Shown piece by piece: positions 1 to 10,986 of a stretch of DNA of 64,000 bases. The translations under genes and the position numbers were made by a program. The notes beneath the pieces were generated by a model, which was not told the origin of the DNA, did not search any database, and saw only the letters and a program-made list of their open reading frames with translations. This DNA is from Leishmania donovani (Eukaryota; Euglenozoa; Kinetoplastea; Trypanosomatida; Trypanosomatidae). The stretch's first letter is position 1. Each line of letters starts with the position of its first letter. The stretch spans positions 318,149 to 382,148 of the forward strand of contig NC_018237.1 of the NCBI RefSeq assembly GCF_000227135.1, given 5' to 3'.

Positions 1-46
<46 letters not shown>
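1..46. repeat. (CA)23 dinucleotide microsatellite
   Basis: An uninterrupted CA run opens the window and is followed by a short A-rich stretch. It lies in the 3' flank of the minus-strand gene ending at 251, a position typical of trypanosomatid untranslated sequence. Confidence 0.95.
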
Positions 47-47
<1 letters not shown>

Positions 48-250
48 CCATACAAAAAAAAAAGGACAGAAGCCTGCAAGCAAATACAGAGCCACCACCA
101 CCACATAGCAGAACAGAGAACCTTGAATAGACATGCAGTGCGCGATGATGATAGAGGAGGGGGGGGGCTGTGACGGGTAACACTGCGATGCCAACCATGG
201 GCAGCGTGGACAACGATCACAAAAAAGCGCGCACGGACACTCTTTCGCAG

Positions 251-3200
251 TCACCCAGTCGCACCGGGATGCACCTCACCACTGCCGCCGACAGCGAACC
301 CTTCTCCTTGCTCACCCCACCCCCTTCTCACTGCGGTGGGAGAGGCTCCAGTCCGGTGGGAGGAGGAGGGGCTTCCCTGCCCAGGCTCTACGTTGACGTC
401 GCGTCGCTCGCTGCAGCCTCGCCGCTGCACTGGCTTGCCGGAAGAGGCGAAGGCGCACGGCGGGGCGACTGCTCCGATCTCTGCCGTTTGTGCTGACGTC
501 GATGACGGTGCGTCACCTGGATCGCGGTGCGTCTCTGCCGCTGCCGCCGATGCCGAAGTGCGCATCTGCATCAATGCCAGCAGCTCCGGTGGGAGAGATG
601 GTCGTTGACGAGGTGAGTGCACAAGAGAAGGCATGGAAGGCGGCGCGATGGTAGAGGTAGGCGGCCCCGTCCTTCGCGGCGGCGAGGCGATGAACGTGGC
701 TAGGGGCAGTGGGGCCGTGGCAGAGGAGGGGGAGGACACTAGCGGCTCGATGGGGGCGGTAGTGAGGACGGGACTAGCAAACAAGCGCAGCTCGTCGGCG
801 AGAGTCGGCTGCGGCGCCGTGGAAAAGGTCCGGGGCTGGACCGGCTGGAGCTGTAGCATGAGCGACGCTGAAGCGCGAGAGCGGCCGCTGCTGGCGATGT
901 GAAAGCTTTCCATGCTCCTCGTCATGCTGCTGTCACTGCTCGTGCGACGCTGACGGCCGCTGTTGAGAGGAGACGGAGAGGGAGCATCCATGCGTCCGCC
1001 CAATGGCGTGGCAGCGCCCAGCGCGTACTCCAGCCCTGCCCACACGGTGGGCGTCGCAAGGGCGGAAGGTGATGAGCGCAGTGTGGAGAATGACAAGGCG
1101 CGATTCGCACGGCGGCGGCCGCCAATGTCGCGAAGGCTGCCTCTGATGCGGCCGCTGCCAAGGCTGCGGCTCCGACAAGAGGATCCACGCACGTGCTGCG
1201 TCCGCTGCTCAGCGGCGCTGGCGATCGAGGTGGAGGGGGGAGACCGGGCGCTGAACCCATCTCGCGTCTCGCCGTGTCGCAGTGGGGCCTGGTTGAGCTC
1301 GGTGGACGGCAGCGATAGCCGCCCGCTCGGCGTACGAGGTGCAAAGGGTGAGAGCGACAGGGGCGACGACGTCGACAACGCCCACGACTGTCGCGGCGAG
1401 GCGGTGCGCTGCTCCGACGATAGCAGCAGCGAGTGACGACTGCTTTCCGCTGCTTCCTCGACACCGTCACCGCGACGGCGCGCATCGCCAGGCGAGAACG
1501 CATAGGGCGGCGGAGGCGCGCGGTGCTGTCGCTGCTGACGTGGGTGGGAGAGGGCAAGCGCCGCCGGGGTAGAATACGCCGTTGGCCAACGCTCGACACT
1601 GTCGGTGTTGCTGTTGGCGACGGAGACGGAGGCGATGGCACTCCCGAACGTTAGCCGCTGCGGCGCTACTCCGAAGGCCTCGCTGAAGCGACTGCCACTG
1701 CTGTCGGTGCGACTTATGCCGCGGACGCTGACGGATGGGGAGTGCATGCCCATGGACGAGTGTGACTGTTGCCGCCGTCGGTGCTTCTGCTGCTGCTTCC
1801 GTGGTGCCCACGAGCGTCGCCGTGCCACCGCGCTGCCGTAGACCGTGCTGCCTGCCGCGCGCACACCTCGTCCCTCGTCGTCTTCGGTAAAACCGCCACC
1901 GCCGCTCGTACGGGTGCCGCCTCCACTCCCCGGAGAGGCCGCCGCTGCCGCCAGGAAAAAGCTGAGCGAGCCGGTGGAGCGCCGCGAAGGGGATGAGAGT
2001 GGCGAGGGCTGGGGCTGCTGGGGAGAACGCGCCAGATCGCATACCTTGGGTGTCATCGCCCCCGTCGTCGAGCCGCCTCGCGCGTGCGTAAGGCGTGTCC
2101 TGCGAGCCAAGAGCTGGATGTCCGCCTCCTGAGAGAGCGACAGCCAGTTCGCACCGCTTGGCGCGGCTGTCGAGGTGCTGCCCCTCCAGCCGTGATAGAC
2201 CTGCAGGAAGGAGCCGGAGCCGCGAAAGGGGGACGAATGCAAGGTTGAGGCCGCAGCCGGGGCGGCTTCTGCGACAGCCGTCCTTGACGGGGTCACGATC
2301 ACGGTGGCAGATGCCCGCGCAGCTGGAGGGGACGCATAGACACCAGATAGACGCGTTGGTGTCATGCTGCTACTGCTGTTGCTACTGCCGCGCACGTGTA
2401 CATCATCGCCGCCTTGCTCCCCTTGGCGGACAAGATGCTGCGGCTCGTGACCTTTACCAGGACTGTGGCGGAGGCCGCCGTTGCCGCACTTCCTCTTGGC
2501 CTGGTCGCACGGCATCATGGACCGCGCCGACGCAGTGGCCGCTGCCGTGGGCAAGCGGCCGTATGGGTTTCGGTCTGCGGTCCCAATCTTGATCTCGTTT
2601 TCGACGTCTTCGCTGTCGTCTCTGGTCGCGCGGGGACTCGTTCGTCCCCCAGTCGACGTTGCGGGGGCGACCTGTGGGTGGCGATGAAAGCTCCTCCGGC
2701 TGCTGTGGCTGCTGTTCCCTTGCTCGTGCGAGTACGGCGTCGCCGTGGACCAAGTGGACGCCTGCAACAGCGACTGCAAGCGTGTCTGCGCCGGAGTGGA
2801 GAAGATGGAGAGTATAGAGGACCGCGCGGAGGACTCCTCCGGAGTGGCGGTGACGACCGTTGCTGCTGCACCACGGTGGCTGTGCTCACCCACGTTGGCT
2901 CTACCCCACGCAGCGGTGCTCGCCGCTGAGGCGTGTAGGCGCCGCTCGTCTGCGGATAGTGCGAGGCGGCCGGCGACTCGGTGCGGTGTGCAGGTGGAGG
3001 GCCCCGTTGTGGTCATGCTGGCGGCGGTCCCGCACCTGCCACGCGTCACGTCGAGTGGCGAAAGTGGCGACGCCGACAGGTTGCCGTCGGATACCACCTC
3101 GTCTTCCATGTCCATCAAACGTCGAATGGCAGTCCGGCTTTGCGAGGGCGGGCTGGAGGATGTCGACGCGGCACTTCTGCACAGCGAGCTGTCGTCGCCA

Positions 3201-6200
3201 TCGTCAGCGAGAACGGTCCGTGAGTGACGCCGACGGTTGTCGGGGCGGCACGTGTAGCGGTCGTGGGCACCACCTACACGCGCCGTGCCCGCGCGCTGCG
3301 CCTTCTGCGCCGCAAGCCTGACGGCGCGGACGTCGGGCTCGCCGCAGGCCTCGTCAATCTCTGCGCAGACTGTTCTTGAGTCGTCGGCCCCGTTATCCGG
3401 CGAGAAGGAGAGACGGAGCATATCGGAGAGGTAGACCATCGGCGACGTCGTGGCGGCCAGCGCCGGAGCGTTCGCGGAGCCGCCGGCTTCGTCGGCTTCC
3501 TCGACTGCTGCGTCCACGTCGATGCCGCCGGCCTTCGTGTCGGTGCGAACGTGCCACGGAGCAGGTGACGAAGACGAGGACGAGGACAAGGACGCGGCGC
3601 GAGACAAGGGCGGCAGTTGAGGGTCACGACGGCTGCAACGGCCGCGCACGCAATCGTCGCCACGGCCGCCCGCTGAAGCCGACGGCTTTAAAATCTCGCC
3701 CTGTGGCTCCGCCGCGCCTGGGCTGCCACTGCTGCGCTGACTGCAGCTCTCTTTGCCGGTACCGTCACTCGTGCCAGGGCTGGTGCGCCGCACAAACGGC
3801 GTCTCCTCATCGACCGCGCCAGCGTCCTCCTCGAACACGCCGTCCTGGTGCGGTTTTAATGTGCTTCGCTCGAAGTGGAAATCATCGCGACTACTAAGCT
3901 CCGAGGCCGCCGTCCGCCCGGTTGCGCCCGCTGAAGGGCAGGGGCTGCAGCGGGACCCCAGCTTCCACGCACGATGGCCAACCGTGCTTGCCATCGCTGC
4001 GGCCGTCACTGCATCTGCGTGCATCGCATCGACTGCGGGACTGTTGCAGCAGCTCACGCTGTTTCGGGGATGCGCAAACGCGGAGACTCTTCGACTGCTG
4101 TCGCCCAGACACAGCGCTCCCTCTGCACGGTACACCTCTTCGCTGGGCACCCGGCTTGATGGGACGACGTCTGTGAGTGCGGCGGTGGGCAGTGAAGGGC
4201 GACGCAAGTGATCCGCCGGGATCGGTGACGGCAACACCGCACAAGACGATGTCACTATTGTGTCGTCGATGTCGACAACGCCAGCGGTGGCAAAGGAAAG
4301 GGGAACATGCAGCGAGGCGCTGCGCTCACGGCGATCGACGCGTACGGACGGCGACAGCAGCATCTGCGCCGCGCATGTGCTGGTCGACGTCGCGCGTGGT
4401 GCTGCAGATCGCGACACAACGACAGAGGATGCCGGCGCGGAGGACGACGCAGCCGAAGTGCGCTGCGGTGCGGATTCTGTGTGGCGAGGATGCGCATCTT
4501 CTCCAACGGCTGCTGCTGGAGACGGCGACAGCCGATGATCATCACTTTGGCCCTGCTGTGCAGCGTCCGGTTGTGGCCGCCGCCCCCGCGCAGCTTGTCC
4601 TCTCCGCCACCACAGTGGGAGATCGTGCTGCTGCGGTGACGGCGAGGTGCTCCCACGGCTGCGTGCCTGCGCCCAGGCGAGAGACAAACCCCGAGCAACG
4701 ACGACCGAGTCCGCGCGAATCTCGTCCGCGTCGTCATCTGCGCCAGTTCCGCGGAACAGGTACGGCGCAGCCGCAGCAGCAGCTCGCCTTCGTCGTGGTC
4801 CCTCGCTCGCTGACCGATGAGCGTCTGACGCGTCCGGGGAGAGAAACATGTGCTCTGCTGCGCGTTGCTGTGGCCCTCTTGCGTCACCCAAGCCGCCGTT
4901 AAAATCGAACGTGAGCAGCTCGAGCTGGCGCTGCCGCTCCACAGTGCGTTGAAGCTGCTGCTGCAGTCGTTCTCGTGTGCCCACCTCGCCGTGGGCGCCA
5001 GCACCGACTTCGTCGACCACCGCATCGGCATTGCCGCTACTCACGCGTTGACGTGGGTGCCGCGAAAGAAGCCAGCGTGACTGCTGCACGTCTTCCATGG
5101 CTGCCTCACCTGGTGTGTCATCTCTGCCGGCAAGGAAAGGCGAGTCGCGACGCATGAGGATGTAGTGGCGGTCAGTGTTGCTGGGAAGCGCCGTTGCCTC
5201 GGTCGTCGCCGTAGAAATCGCTCGAGTAACAGAAGGGCGTAGGGAGCTGACGGCGAGAGAGACGAATGAGGTGCTATCACGCGGCATCGAGGTGGACGCT
5301 GATGAAGCGATGACGGGTGAGAGGGGGAGGGCCGCGGGGGAGGGCGGGAAGGAGGACAGGAGACGCGCCAACGACTGCGGCGCAACCTCCTCCGTCTGCT
5401 GTGTGGGGAGGGGTGTGGTGGCACTGCCGGTGCTCGAGGGCGTTCCACTGTGTAAATCAGGGAGAGGCGGGGGCTGCGTGCTGCCACTGCGGCCGACGCG
5501 GTACTGCATGCGCTGCGGATCTGGCCGTGGCCGTCGCTGATGGTGATGGTACGGTTGACCGGTGCCCAAAGGTTGATGCTGCTGCTGCTGCTGCTGACGG
5601 TGGTGATGGTGATGAAAAGTCCCTACAGGGCTCGACAGTGCCGCAGTTGACACCGGCGTGGCCGCCACCGATTCAGGGACGGCACGCTCCGCCACAGCGA
5701 GCCTGCCCTCCAAGGAGCCTGAGGGAGGAGCCGTTGAGTGGGCCGCAGACGTCGCGAAGCGTTCCACGCGACGCCCAAGAATGTCGAGTTCCGCGTTCTG
5801 AGAGGCGTACGCTGCTGCTGACGACGGTGGTGTGCGAGCCGTCATCCAGCCACCAGCGGCAGCTGAAGGGAAAGCCTCATGTAGCCGTCTTGTTCGTGGC
5901 GATCCGGAGGCGAGCAGCGGCACCGGACGTGATGCATGAAGGCAGGTAATCTTTTCACTCTGCCGGCGATGCAGCGTCACGAAGAGAGCGGTGTAGTCGA
6001 GCGGGCAGCTGCCGGCGCGCGGGGTTGGCAGAAAGGTGCGTGTGTGACCGGTGCATACGACCTCGAACTGAGGAGGCGGTGCCGGCTCGATGCCCTCCAT
6101 CGCCATAATCGCAACTGCCATGCGTTCATAACGAGGAGCCACCACGCACACATGCGACCCCAGTGTCTGCACGGCGCGTGTTGGCGCTCCCCAGGTGTGC

Positions 6201-6238
6201 GTGAAGACATCGGGAGGTAGATAGTCTAGCGGATTCAT
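251..6238 (-). CDS. Large low-complexity hypothetical protein (1995 aa)
   Basis: I do not recognise a family. The frame is open for 1995 codons. The first ATG is at 6238; the in-frame codon just upstream is TTG, so I start at the ATG. The first 110 or so residues (beginning MNPLDYLPPDV) are the only part resembling a folded domain. The rest is Ser/Ala/Arg/Pro/Thr-rich low complexity, including a His run followed by a Gln run coded by CAC and CAG repeats around 5575-5615, and a Ser run near 3570-3590. No signal peptide, membrane segment or catalytic motif is visible. GC-rich third positions along the whole frame produce many shadow frames, none convincing. It is the last gene of the window in transcription order. 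Being a real gene is fairly sure; function is unknown, with a disordered scaffold or cytoskeletal protein as one possibility. Confidence 0.85.
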   Translation of the reverse strand: MNPLDYLPPDVFTHTWGAPTRAVQTLGSHVCVVAPRYERMAVAIMAMEGIEPAPPPQFEVVCTGHTRTFLPTPRAGSCPLDYTALFVTLHRRQSEKITCLHASRPVPLLASGSPRTRRLHEAFPSAAAGGWMTARTPPSSAAAYASQNAELDILGRRVERFATSAAHSTAPPSGSLEGRLAVAERAVPESVAATPVSTAALSSPVGTFHHHHHRQQQQQQHQPLGTGQPYHHHQRRPRPDPQRMQYRVGRSGSTQPPPLPDLHSGTPSSTGSATTPLPTQQTEEVAPQSLARLLSSFPPSPAALPLSPVIASSASTSMPRDSTSFVSLAVSSLRPSVTRAISTATTEATALPSNTDRHYILMRRDSPFLAGRDDTPGEAAMEDVQQSRWLLSRHPRQRVSSGNADAVVDEVGAGAHGEVGTRERLQQQLQRTVERQRQLELLTFDFNGGLGDARGPQQRAAEHMFLSPDASDAHRSASEGPRRRRAAAAAAPYLFRGTGADDDADEIRADSVVVARGLSLAWAQARSRGSTSPSPQQHDLPLWWRRGQAARGRRPQPDAAQQGQSDDHRLSPSPAAAVGEDAHPRHTESAPQRTSAASSSAPASSVVVSRSAAPRATSTSTCAAQMLLSPSVRVDRRERSASLHVPLSFATAGVVDIDDTIVTSSCAVLPSPIPADHLRRPSLPTAALTDVVPSSRVPSEEVYRAEGALCLGDSSRRVSAFAHPRNSVSCCNSPAVDAMHADAVTAAAMASTVGHRAWKLGSRCSPCPSAGATGRTAASELSSRDDFHFERSTLKPHQDGVFEEDAGAVDEETPFVRRTSPGTSDGTGKESCSQRSSGSPGAAEPQGEILKPSASAGGRGDDCVRGRCSRRDPQLPPLSRAASLSSSSSSSPAPWHVRTDTKAGGIDVDAAVEEADEAGGSANAPALAATTSPMVYLSDMLRLSFSPDNGADDSRTVCAEIDEACGEPDVRAVRLAAQKAQRAGTARVGGAHDRYTCRPDNRRRHSRTVLADDGDDSSLCRSAASTSSSPPSQSRTAIRRLMDMEDEVVSDGNLSASPLSPLDVTRGRCGTAASMTTTGPSTCTPHRVAGRLALSADERRLHASAASTAAWGRANVGEHSHRGAAATVVTATPEESSARSSILSIFSTPAQTRLQSLLQASTWSTATPYSHEQGNSSHSSRRSFHRHPQVAPATSTGGRTSPRATRDDSEDVENEIKIGTADRNPYGRLPTAAATASARSMMPCDQAKRKCGNGGLRHSPGKGHEPQHLVRQGEQGGDDVHVRGSSNSSSSMTPTRLSGVYASPPAARASATVIVTPSRTAVAEAAPAAASTLHSSPFRGSGSFLQVYHGWRGSTSTAAPSGANWLSLSQEADIQLLARRTRLTHARGGSTTGAMTPKVCDLARSPQQPQPSPLSSPSRRSTGSLSFFLAAAAASPGSGGGTRTSGGGGFTEDDEGRGVRAAGSTVYGSAVARRRSWAPRKQQQKHRRRQQSHSSMGMHSPSVSVRGISRTDSSGSRFSEAFGVAPQRLTFGSAIASVSVANSNTDSVERWPTAYSTPAALALSHPRQQRQHRAPPPPYAFSPGDARRRGDGVEEAAESSRHSLLLSSEQRTASPRQSWALSTSSPLSLSPFAPRTPSGRLSLPSTELNQAPLRHGETRDGFSARSPPSTSIASAAEQRTQHVRGSSCRSRSLGSGRIRGSLRDIGGRRRANRALSFSTLRSSPSALATPTVWAGLEYALGAATPLGGRMDAPSPSPLNSGRQRRTSSDSSMTRSMESFHIASSGRSRASASLMLQLQPVQPRTFSTAPQPTLADELRLFASPVLTTAPIEPLVSSPSSATAPLPLATFIASPPRRTGPPTSTIAPPSMPSLVHSPRQRPSLPPELLALMQMRTSASAAAAETHRDPGDAPSSTSAQTAEIGAVAPPCAFASSGKPVQRRGCSERRDVNVEPGQGSPSSSHRTGASPTAVRRGWGEQGEGFAVGGSGEVHPGATG
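5577..5615. repeat. CTG/GTG trinucleotide repeats inside the gene
   Basis: CTG units followed by GTG/ATG units on the plus strand encode a Gln run and a His run on the minus strand. They stay in frame with the 1995-aa protein and are likely to vary in length between strains. Confidence 0.8.
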
Positions 6239-8954
6239 CAAGGGAGACGAGAAGCACAGCGGGCAAGCAGACGCACGTTAGGGTGAGGTGGGGGCGATCA
6301 GGCGCGCACGAATTGAAGGAGGACAGGAGTGCAGACCGGCACAACCAGCGCTGCAGGTCAAGAGAGAGAAATAGCGACAGAAAACCGCACGGATGTGGAC
6401 GTGCACGTCGTGGTGACGAGGAAGATGGCCGGTGCGGCCGGCAGAACGAGAAGAGCCCCCCTCCCTCCTCCTAAACAAACGCAAAGAGCCTCTAAAACAA
6501 GGTGAAAGAGAGACGACACCCGATGTGCCTCTGTGCAGACCGCTGATGAGCAGATGCTCGAACACGCACCGTGGCTCTCTGTCTGTGTCGCGCGGTGCGT
6601 GAGTGAAGTCTAGCAGGTGCGCAACGGATGTGGTGGCTTCCCCCTCCTCGACCCCCCCTTTGTCCCTCTTTCGATAGATGGAGATGGAGCGGGGTATTCG
6701 TTCCCCGCACACGGTGAAGGGAAGATGGTGATGGGTGCCGTCGAGCCGAGAGGTTTAACGCGCACCGACTAAACTAGAGGAGAGGAGAGGGTTCGAGTAG
6801 CGACTTGCGGCGAACCTGCCACACATACACACACACACACCTGGGGCCAGAGGCGCGAAAGGCGGTAGATGTTCTTCACGCCCAGAGCAGTGACCTTGAT
6901 CGATTCTTGCCACCGCGCGCTCTCTCTCTGCACCTCAGTCTCGTCCGTGTCACAAGGGACAGGCCGACAGCTCGCGAAACTGGACACGGAGGACACGTGA
7001 AAGGCACGAGCAGAAGATAAGGAGATGGCACAAACGACAGTGATGAAGTAAGTCGCGCGTGGGCAAGAGGGAGAGAGGGCAGGGGTGTTGACAAACACAA
7101 CAGAGGAAGCACGTAAGGGGCAATCAAAATGGTGCACGCTAAAAACAAGAGCGACAGCGAGAGAGCGGTGGTAAAGAATGAATGATGATGTAGGGTCTAG
7201 GGTGTACGAGAAGCGAAAACGCAGCACAAAAAGGGGAAGCCACAAAGGGCGACCGTCGGCGGCTGCCACGACACACACTCAGAGGAGGGTTGGCCACGTG
7301 CCGCAACGTCCCTGCCGCCCCCGCCCCCCAACTAAGCGTAGAGAGAGAGATACAAAAGGGTGCGAGTGAGTCTAAGCGAACACAGCGGAAAAAAAGCCGA
7401 GAGACAGGACAACGTTTTTGCGCGTGCGTGTGCGCGCGTCTACAGTGACAGTGAGGGACAACGCAGAGGAGGAGGGGAAGAGGGGAGGGGGAGGGGGACA
7501 CGGGTGAACGCCAACGCTGTGCGAGAGAAACTGATCGTCGGCGCAGCCCCGTGCTCCTGCGCGTGTCGTGTCGTATCTTCGTGAGGATCTGTGTATCTGC
7601 CAGCAACCGCTCAAGCAAACACCACCACTGTTAGCTCGTCTACAGGACTTTCCAATCTGTACAAGAAACTGTTACCTTCTTGGCGAAGGAGACGTGCCGA
7701 CACAGTTGTGTGCATGAGGAGTGGTGGAGCGGAGAAGGAGCGGGACAGCCGCAGAGGACGTGGGGGAGAACGCAGAGGGGTGGGAGGGAGAACGGTGGAG
7801 GCGACTACTTCAAAGGCGTGTCGGCGCTCTTGCGCTGGCGTGCATTGAGACAAGGGGTAGCTAGCGTCGAAGAGATACAGAGGAGACATGGGTAGGAAAG
7901 GAAGTGGGTAGAGCGCGCGCCCAGCACTGATCGCTTTTAGGTCCCTTGTTTTATTTTTCGCTCTTGCGCACTGGCACATGTGGGTGCGTGCGGCTATGTG
8001 TGCCGGAGCGTGCGCCTCGCTTCTTCGAAAGCCGTGCAGCCCCACCTGCCCACTGACGCAAGACAAAAACCGTTCAAGAGAGAAGGACAACCCGAGAAGA
8101 AGAGGGCCGAGCCGATGGGTGCAGAGGCTGCGGTGCGTCGATGCACGCGCCACAGAGATACGGACGCGGGCTACTAGAGACACGCGCTGAAAGGCGTACA
8201 CACAAACACACACATACACACCGACCACACTCGCCACCCACTCCCTGCTCCTTCTCCCTTTCCCCCCTCGGTCGCTGCCACATGAACAACTTTCTTCTTT
8301 TAGTTAACAGGTAAGCGCATCAAAGGAATGACTGCGACGGTGGCAACAACAAGGGCAGCGAGGCGGACACCACATCCACCCCCGCCCTGCTCTGCCACGA
8401 GGGACGAGGAAACACGAGCGAGTGAGGCACCCTCACCCGCACGCGAATCGAAACAAAGGCAGACACACTGGCAACCACACAGCCGCTGCGACGCTGCGTA
8501 TGCGTATGCACGTATGCGTGTGCACCAGCGGTGGCGTGACCGCGGCAGCACCACCAAGGTAACTCGGGATCAGATCAAGCGAACAGATGCTCAACAACAC
8601 ATGCACATGCGTATGCGCATACATACACGATGGGGAAGTTCGAAAACACGAAAGAAGCAGGCAATGATGTGAAGAGTTGTGCTCACCACCGTCTTGATCT
8701 GCTCAGCGCATGGAGCGGAAGGATGGGGTGGGGTGGGGGTGAGGCAGGGAGAGGAGGGGGACTGCACCGTACTCCACAACCTCCCTCCCTCCTTCCTCCT
8801 TCGTGGCTGAACAGCCGCCTGCCATGCTTGACACTTCGCTGAACACCATGACGCCACCCCCTCCCCCCTCTCTTCCTATCAAGCGTCCTTGGCGCGCTTT
8901 AGCTGCAATCGTGTCCCTTCCTCGCTTCCTCGCTCCCTCTGCATTTGTTAGCCT
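6239..8954. other. Intergenic spacer, 2.7 kb, no gene seen
   Basis: This is the spacer between the TimRhom-like gene and the 1995-aa gene. It holds GT/CA-rich blocks and several purine-rich stretches on the plus strand (about 6640-6660, 7450-7500, 7735-7800, 8715-8765), which read as pyrimidine tracts in the transcript. Minus-strand frames here (for example 7611-8237) are rich in Cys/Val/His/Ser from reading microsatellites and do not look like proteins. No tRNA or other RNA gene was recognised. Confidence 0.7.
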
Positions 8955-10079
8955 TTACGCCGCCGTAGTCGTCGGCCTCACCGCCTGCCAGCGCGGCACA
9001 CCCTTGCAAAACGCCAGCCCGACCAGCGTGCCGATGAGCGTTGGCTGCCAGTCGAAGTACAAGATGCACACCCCACCCACCCAGCACGCGTACTTGATCC
9101 AGCCGCTGAAGCTGCTCAAGATGCTCATTGGTGTCACACCGTAGTAAAGGTACTCCATTACAAACAACGCAGCAATCACGTCCCACGGGCCGAACTGCTT
9201 CTCCGGGGCGGCCGCACTGCCGTAGTAGAGGTAGTTGCTCAGCCACATAATCGCGCCTGAGAAGACGGCGGTGCCACCGCAGTACATCATCAGTCCGCGG
9301 GAGCCCAGTGTAGGCAGGACATGGTGGCACATGGTGTGCAGCAGCATCATCGCGTACGTCATGGCAAGGAAGTTATTTGTCAAGAAGGAGTGCAGCAGCC
9401 ACGTCCACGGGCGAACGCTGTTGTCGACTCCCCACTTCTCCAACCACCAGCGCTCCTCCGTGTTGCTACCGGTGCTGCAGAGGCAAAATACGGTGAAGAC
9501 GACGAAGTTGATGGCGTTGACGCTGTTGTAGATGTGCGGAAAGTTGGCGTAGTCGTCACGCAGGCCGCGAACATGATCCATGAGGCTCTTCTTCTTGGCT
9601 TGGCCCTTGACGCCCTTCTTGTTCTTGCTGCCCTTCGCGGAGGAGCCACTCTGTTGATCGCTGCCCTGGTCCCCGCCCTCCGTCTTGCTGTTCGACTCTT
9701 CACCCTCCTTACCGGTCTCCTCGGCGTTGCGGTCCTGCTGCTGTTGATTCTTCGCGCGCATCCAGCGATACTGGATGACGTTCTGAGAGAGTAAGGAGGG
9801 TGTGGAGAGCCGTGCCCTGCGCAGGAAGGTCGGCGTCGGCGTCGCACCGCAGCTAACAGGACTAGTACGAAGGTTCACAGAGGGAAAGCGGAACTGGCGC
9901 TGAGGGTTCCATGTTGCTGCCAACGCCATCGATGGTGCCACGGGCAGAAGAACAGCCGTCGTCTTCATCGCCACACGGATGCACGGCAGCGAAGAGGCGC
10001 CGCCCGGGTGCGTCACGCGTGGCAAGGCGGCCGAGGCGACGGATGTCGCGACAGCACAGGCACCGCGGAGGCGAAGCAT
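8955..10079 (-). CDS. Mitochondrial rhomboid-like pseudoprotease, TimRhom-type
   Basis: A 374-aa protein with a mitochondrial-type N-terminus (Met-Leu-Arg-Leu-Arg, Ala/Ser-rich, no acidic residue in the first 40), a Lys/Gln/Gly-rich linker (about 108-165) and a polytopic membrane domain (about 185-360). Rhomboid landmarks are HSFLTNNF at 230-237, LGS at 258-260, and the FSGA at 273-276 where active rhomboids have the GxSG serine loop. Ser274 is kept, but the first glycine of the motif, the His/Asn of transmembrane helix 2 and the C-terminal histidine (here FDWQ, 342-345) are missing, so proteolysis is unlikely. In Trypanosoma brucei two rhomboid-like proteins, TimRhom I and II, belong to the single inner-membrane TIM translocase. 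I infer that role here by resemblance and cannot say which of the two it is. Confidence 0.75.
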   Translation of the reverse strand: MLRLRGACAVATSVASAALPRVTHPGGASSLPCIRVAMKTTAVLLPVAPSMALAATWNPQRQFRFPSVNLRTSPVSCGATPTPTFLRRARLSTPSLLSQNVIQYRWMRAKNQQQQDRNAEETGKEGEESNSKTEGGDQGSDQQSGSSAKGSKNKKGVKGQAKKKSLMDHVRGLRDDYANFPHIYNSVNAINFVVFTVFCLCSTGSNTEERWWLEKWGVDNSVRPWTWLLHSFLTNNFLAMTYAMMLLHTMCHHVLPTLGSRGLMMYCGGTAVFSGAIMWLSNYLYYGSAAAPEKQFGPWDVIAALFVMEYLYYGVTPMSILSSFSGWIKYACWVGGVCILYFDWQPTLIGTLVGLAFCKGVPRWQAVRPTTTAA

Positions 10080-10682
10080 CTTGTTGCTTGCTTATGTGGT
10101 TCCAGCTTCCATCCATGCAAGGGGCAGATGAGTGCAGATGTTGGTGACGAGAGAACACCGAGGTGAAGGGAGGGAGAGGCTGTCAGATATGGTTGAAATG
10201 CTTTTCGACGAGGCGGAGTAAAATGCGCGAAGACAGAGACACCGTCTACAACGAGGAGAGAAGTTTGCATGGGCTCATCAGGAGGTGCGAGTCTGGCAGG
10301 CCTGGACCGGCTGCTTAGGACATACTTCCACAGCTCCCTCTTCGCCGCGTGTAGACGCCGTCCCACCCACGCTGTGGTCTCAAGGACCTGTGCGCGCGAG
10401 GAGGTGACACACACACATACACACATAGCGTATCATCGCTGCCTTCCACTCACGAGGAAGAGAGATGACCCTCTCGTGCGCAGCCGAAACGCAGACTTCG
10501 GCCAGGTGGCTTGAGAATCAGGTGTGCGCGAGCTACGATCTAAGAGAACACCGAGCAAGCGAAGCAGAGGGCGAGTTGGAAGCAGTTTTAGGTCGGCCCC
10601 GTCGCCATCTCCGACATTACACCACAACACCGGCATGTGGAGAGAGAGAGAGACTCATACACCGAAGCAGACATACACACAG

Positions 10683-10717
<35 letters not shown>

Positions 10718-10986
10718 GTGGACGGCTGACAGGGCGGCTTCATCATCACCCCACACACGGAAAATGACCGACACGCGCATGCATGTGCACCCCCTCGCCT
10801 CCGTCGGAGAGAAGCAAGCTAGAAAGGTGAACTTTTCTTACGCTGGCGGGTGCACAAGGAAGGAGGTCAGAATCGTTCGCACACGCTGCCGTAGCAACGA
10901 AGGTGGTATCGTGTTCGGCTCGCCGCGGATACTGTCGTCAACGTCCACATCAGCTTCGACGTTACTCGCATCCCTCCCCTCCTTGC
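10080..10986. other. Intergenic spacer, 0.9 kb
   Basis: It contains the 5' region of the TimRhom-like gene, with a pyrimidine-rich stretch in the transcript around 10150-10190, and a CA/TA microsatellite. Short frames exist on both strands, but they span the repeats or have no coding character. Confidence 0.7.
10683..10717. repeat. Compound (AC)n(AT)n microsatellite
   Basis: An AC run passes directly into an AT run of about 17 bases. Similar CA/TA composites occur near 32237 and 58113, always in spacers. Confidence 0.9.

Noticed and set aside
6785..6800. GGGTTCGAG resembling a tRNA B box
   Set aside because: No A box, no cloverleaf and no T run at a suitable distance.
7611..8237. 208-aa minus-strand frame in the first spacer
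   Set aside because: Composition is a translation of GT repeats and pyrimidine tracts; no conserved-looking segment.
10683..10717. Regular short repeats considered as a CRISPR-like or telomeric array
   Set aside because: They are simple di- and trinucleotide microsatellites without spacers; no TTAGGG units were found.
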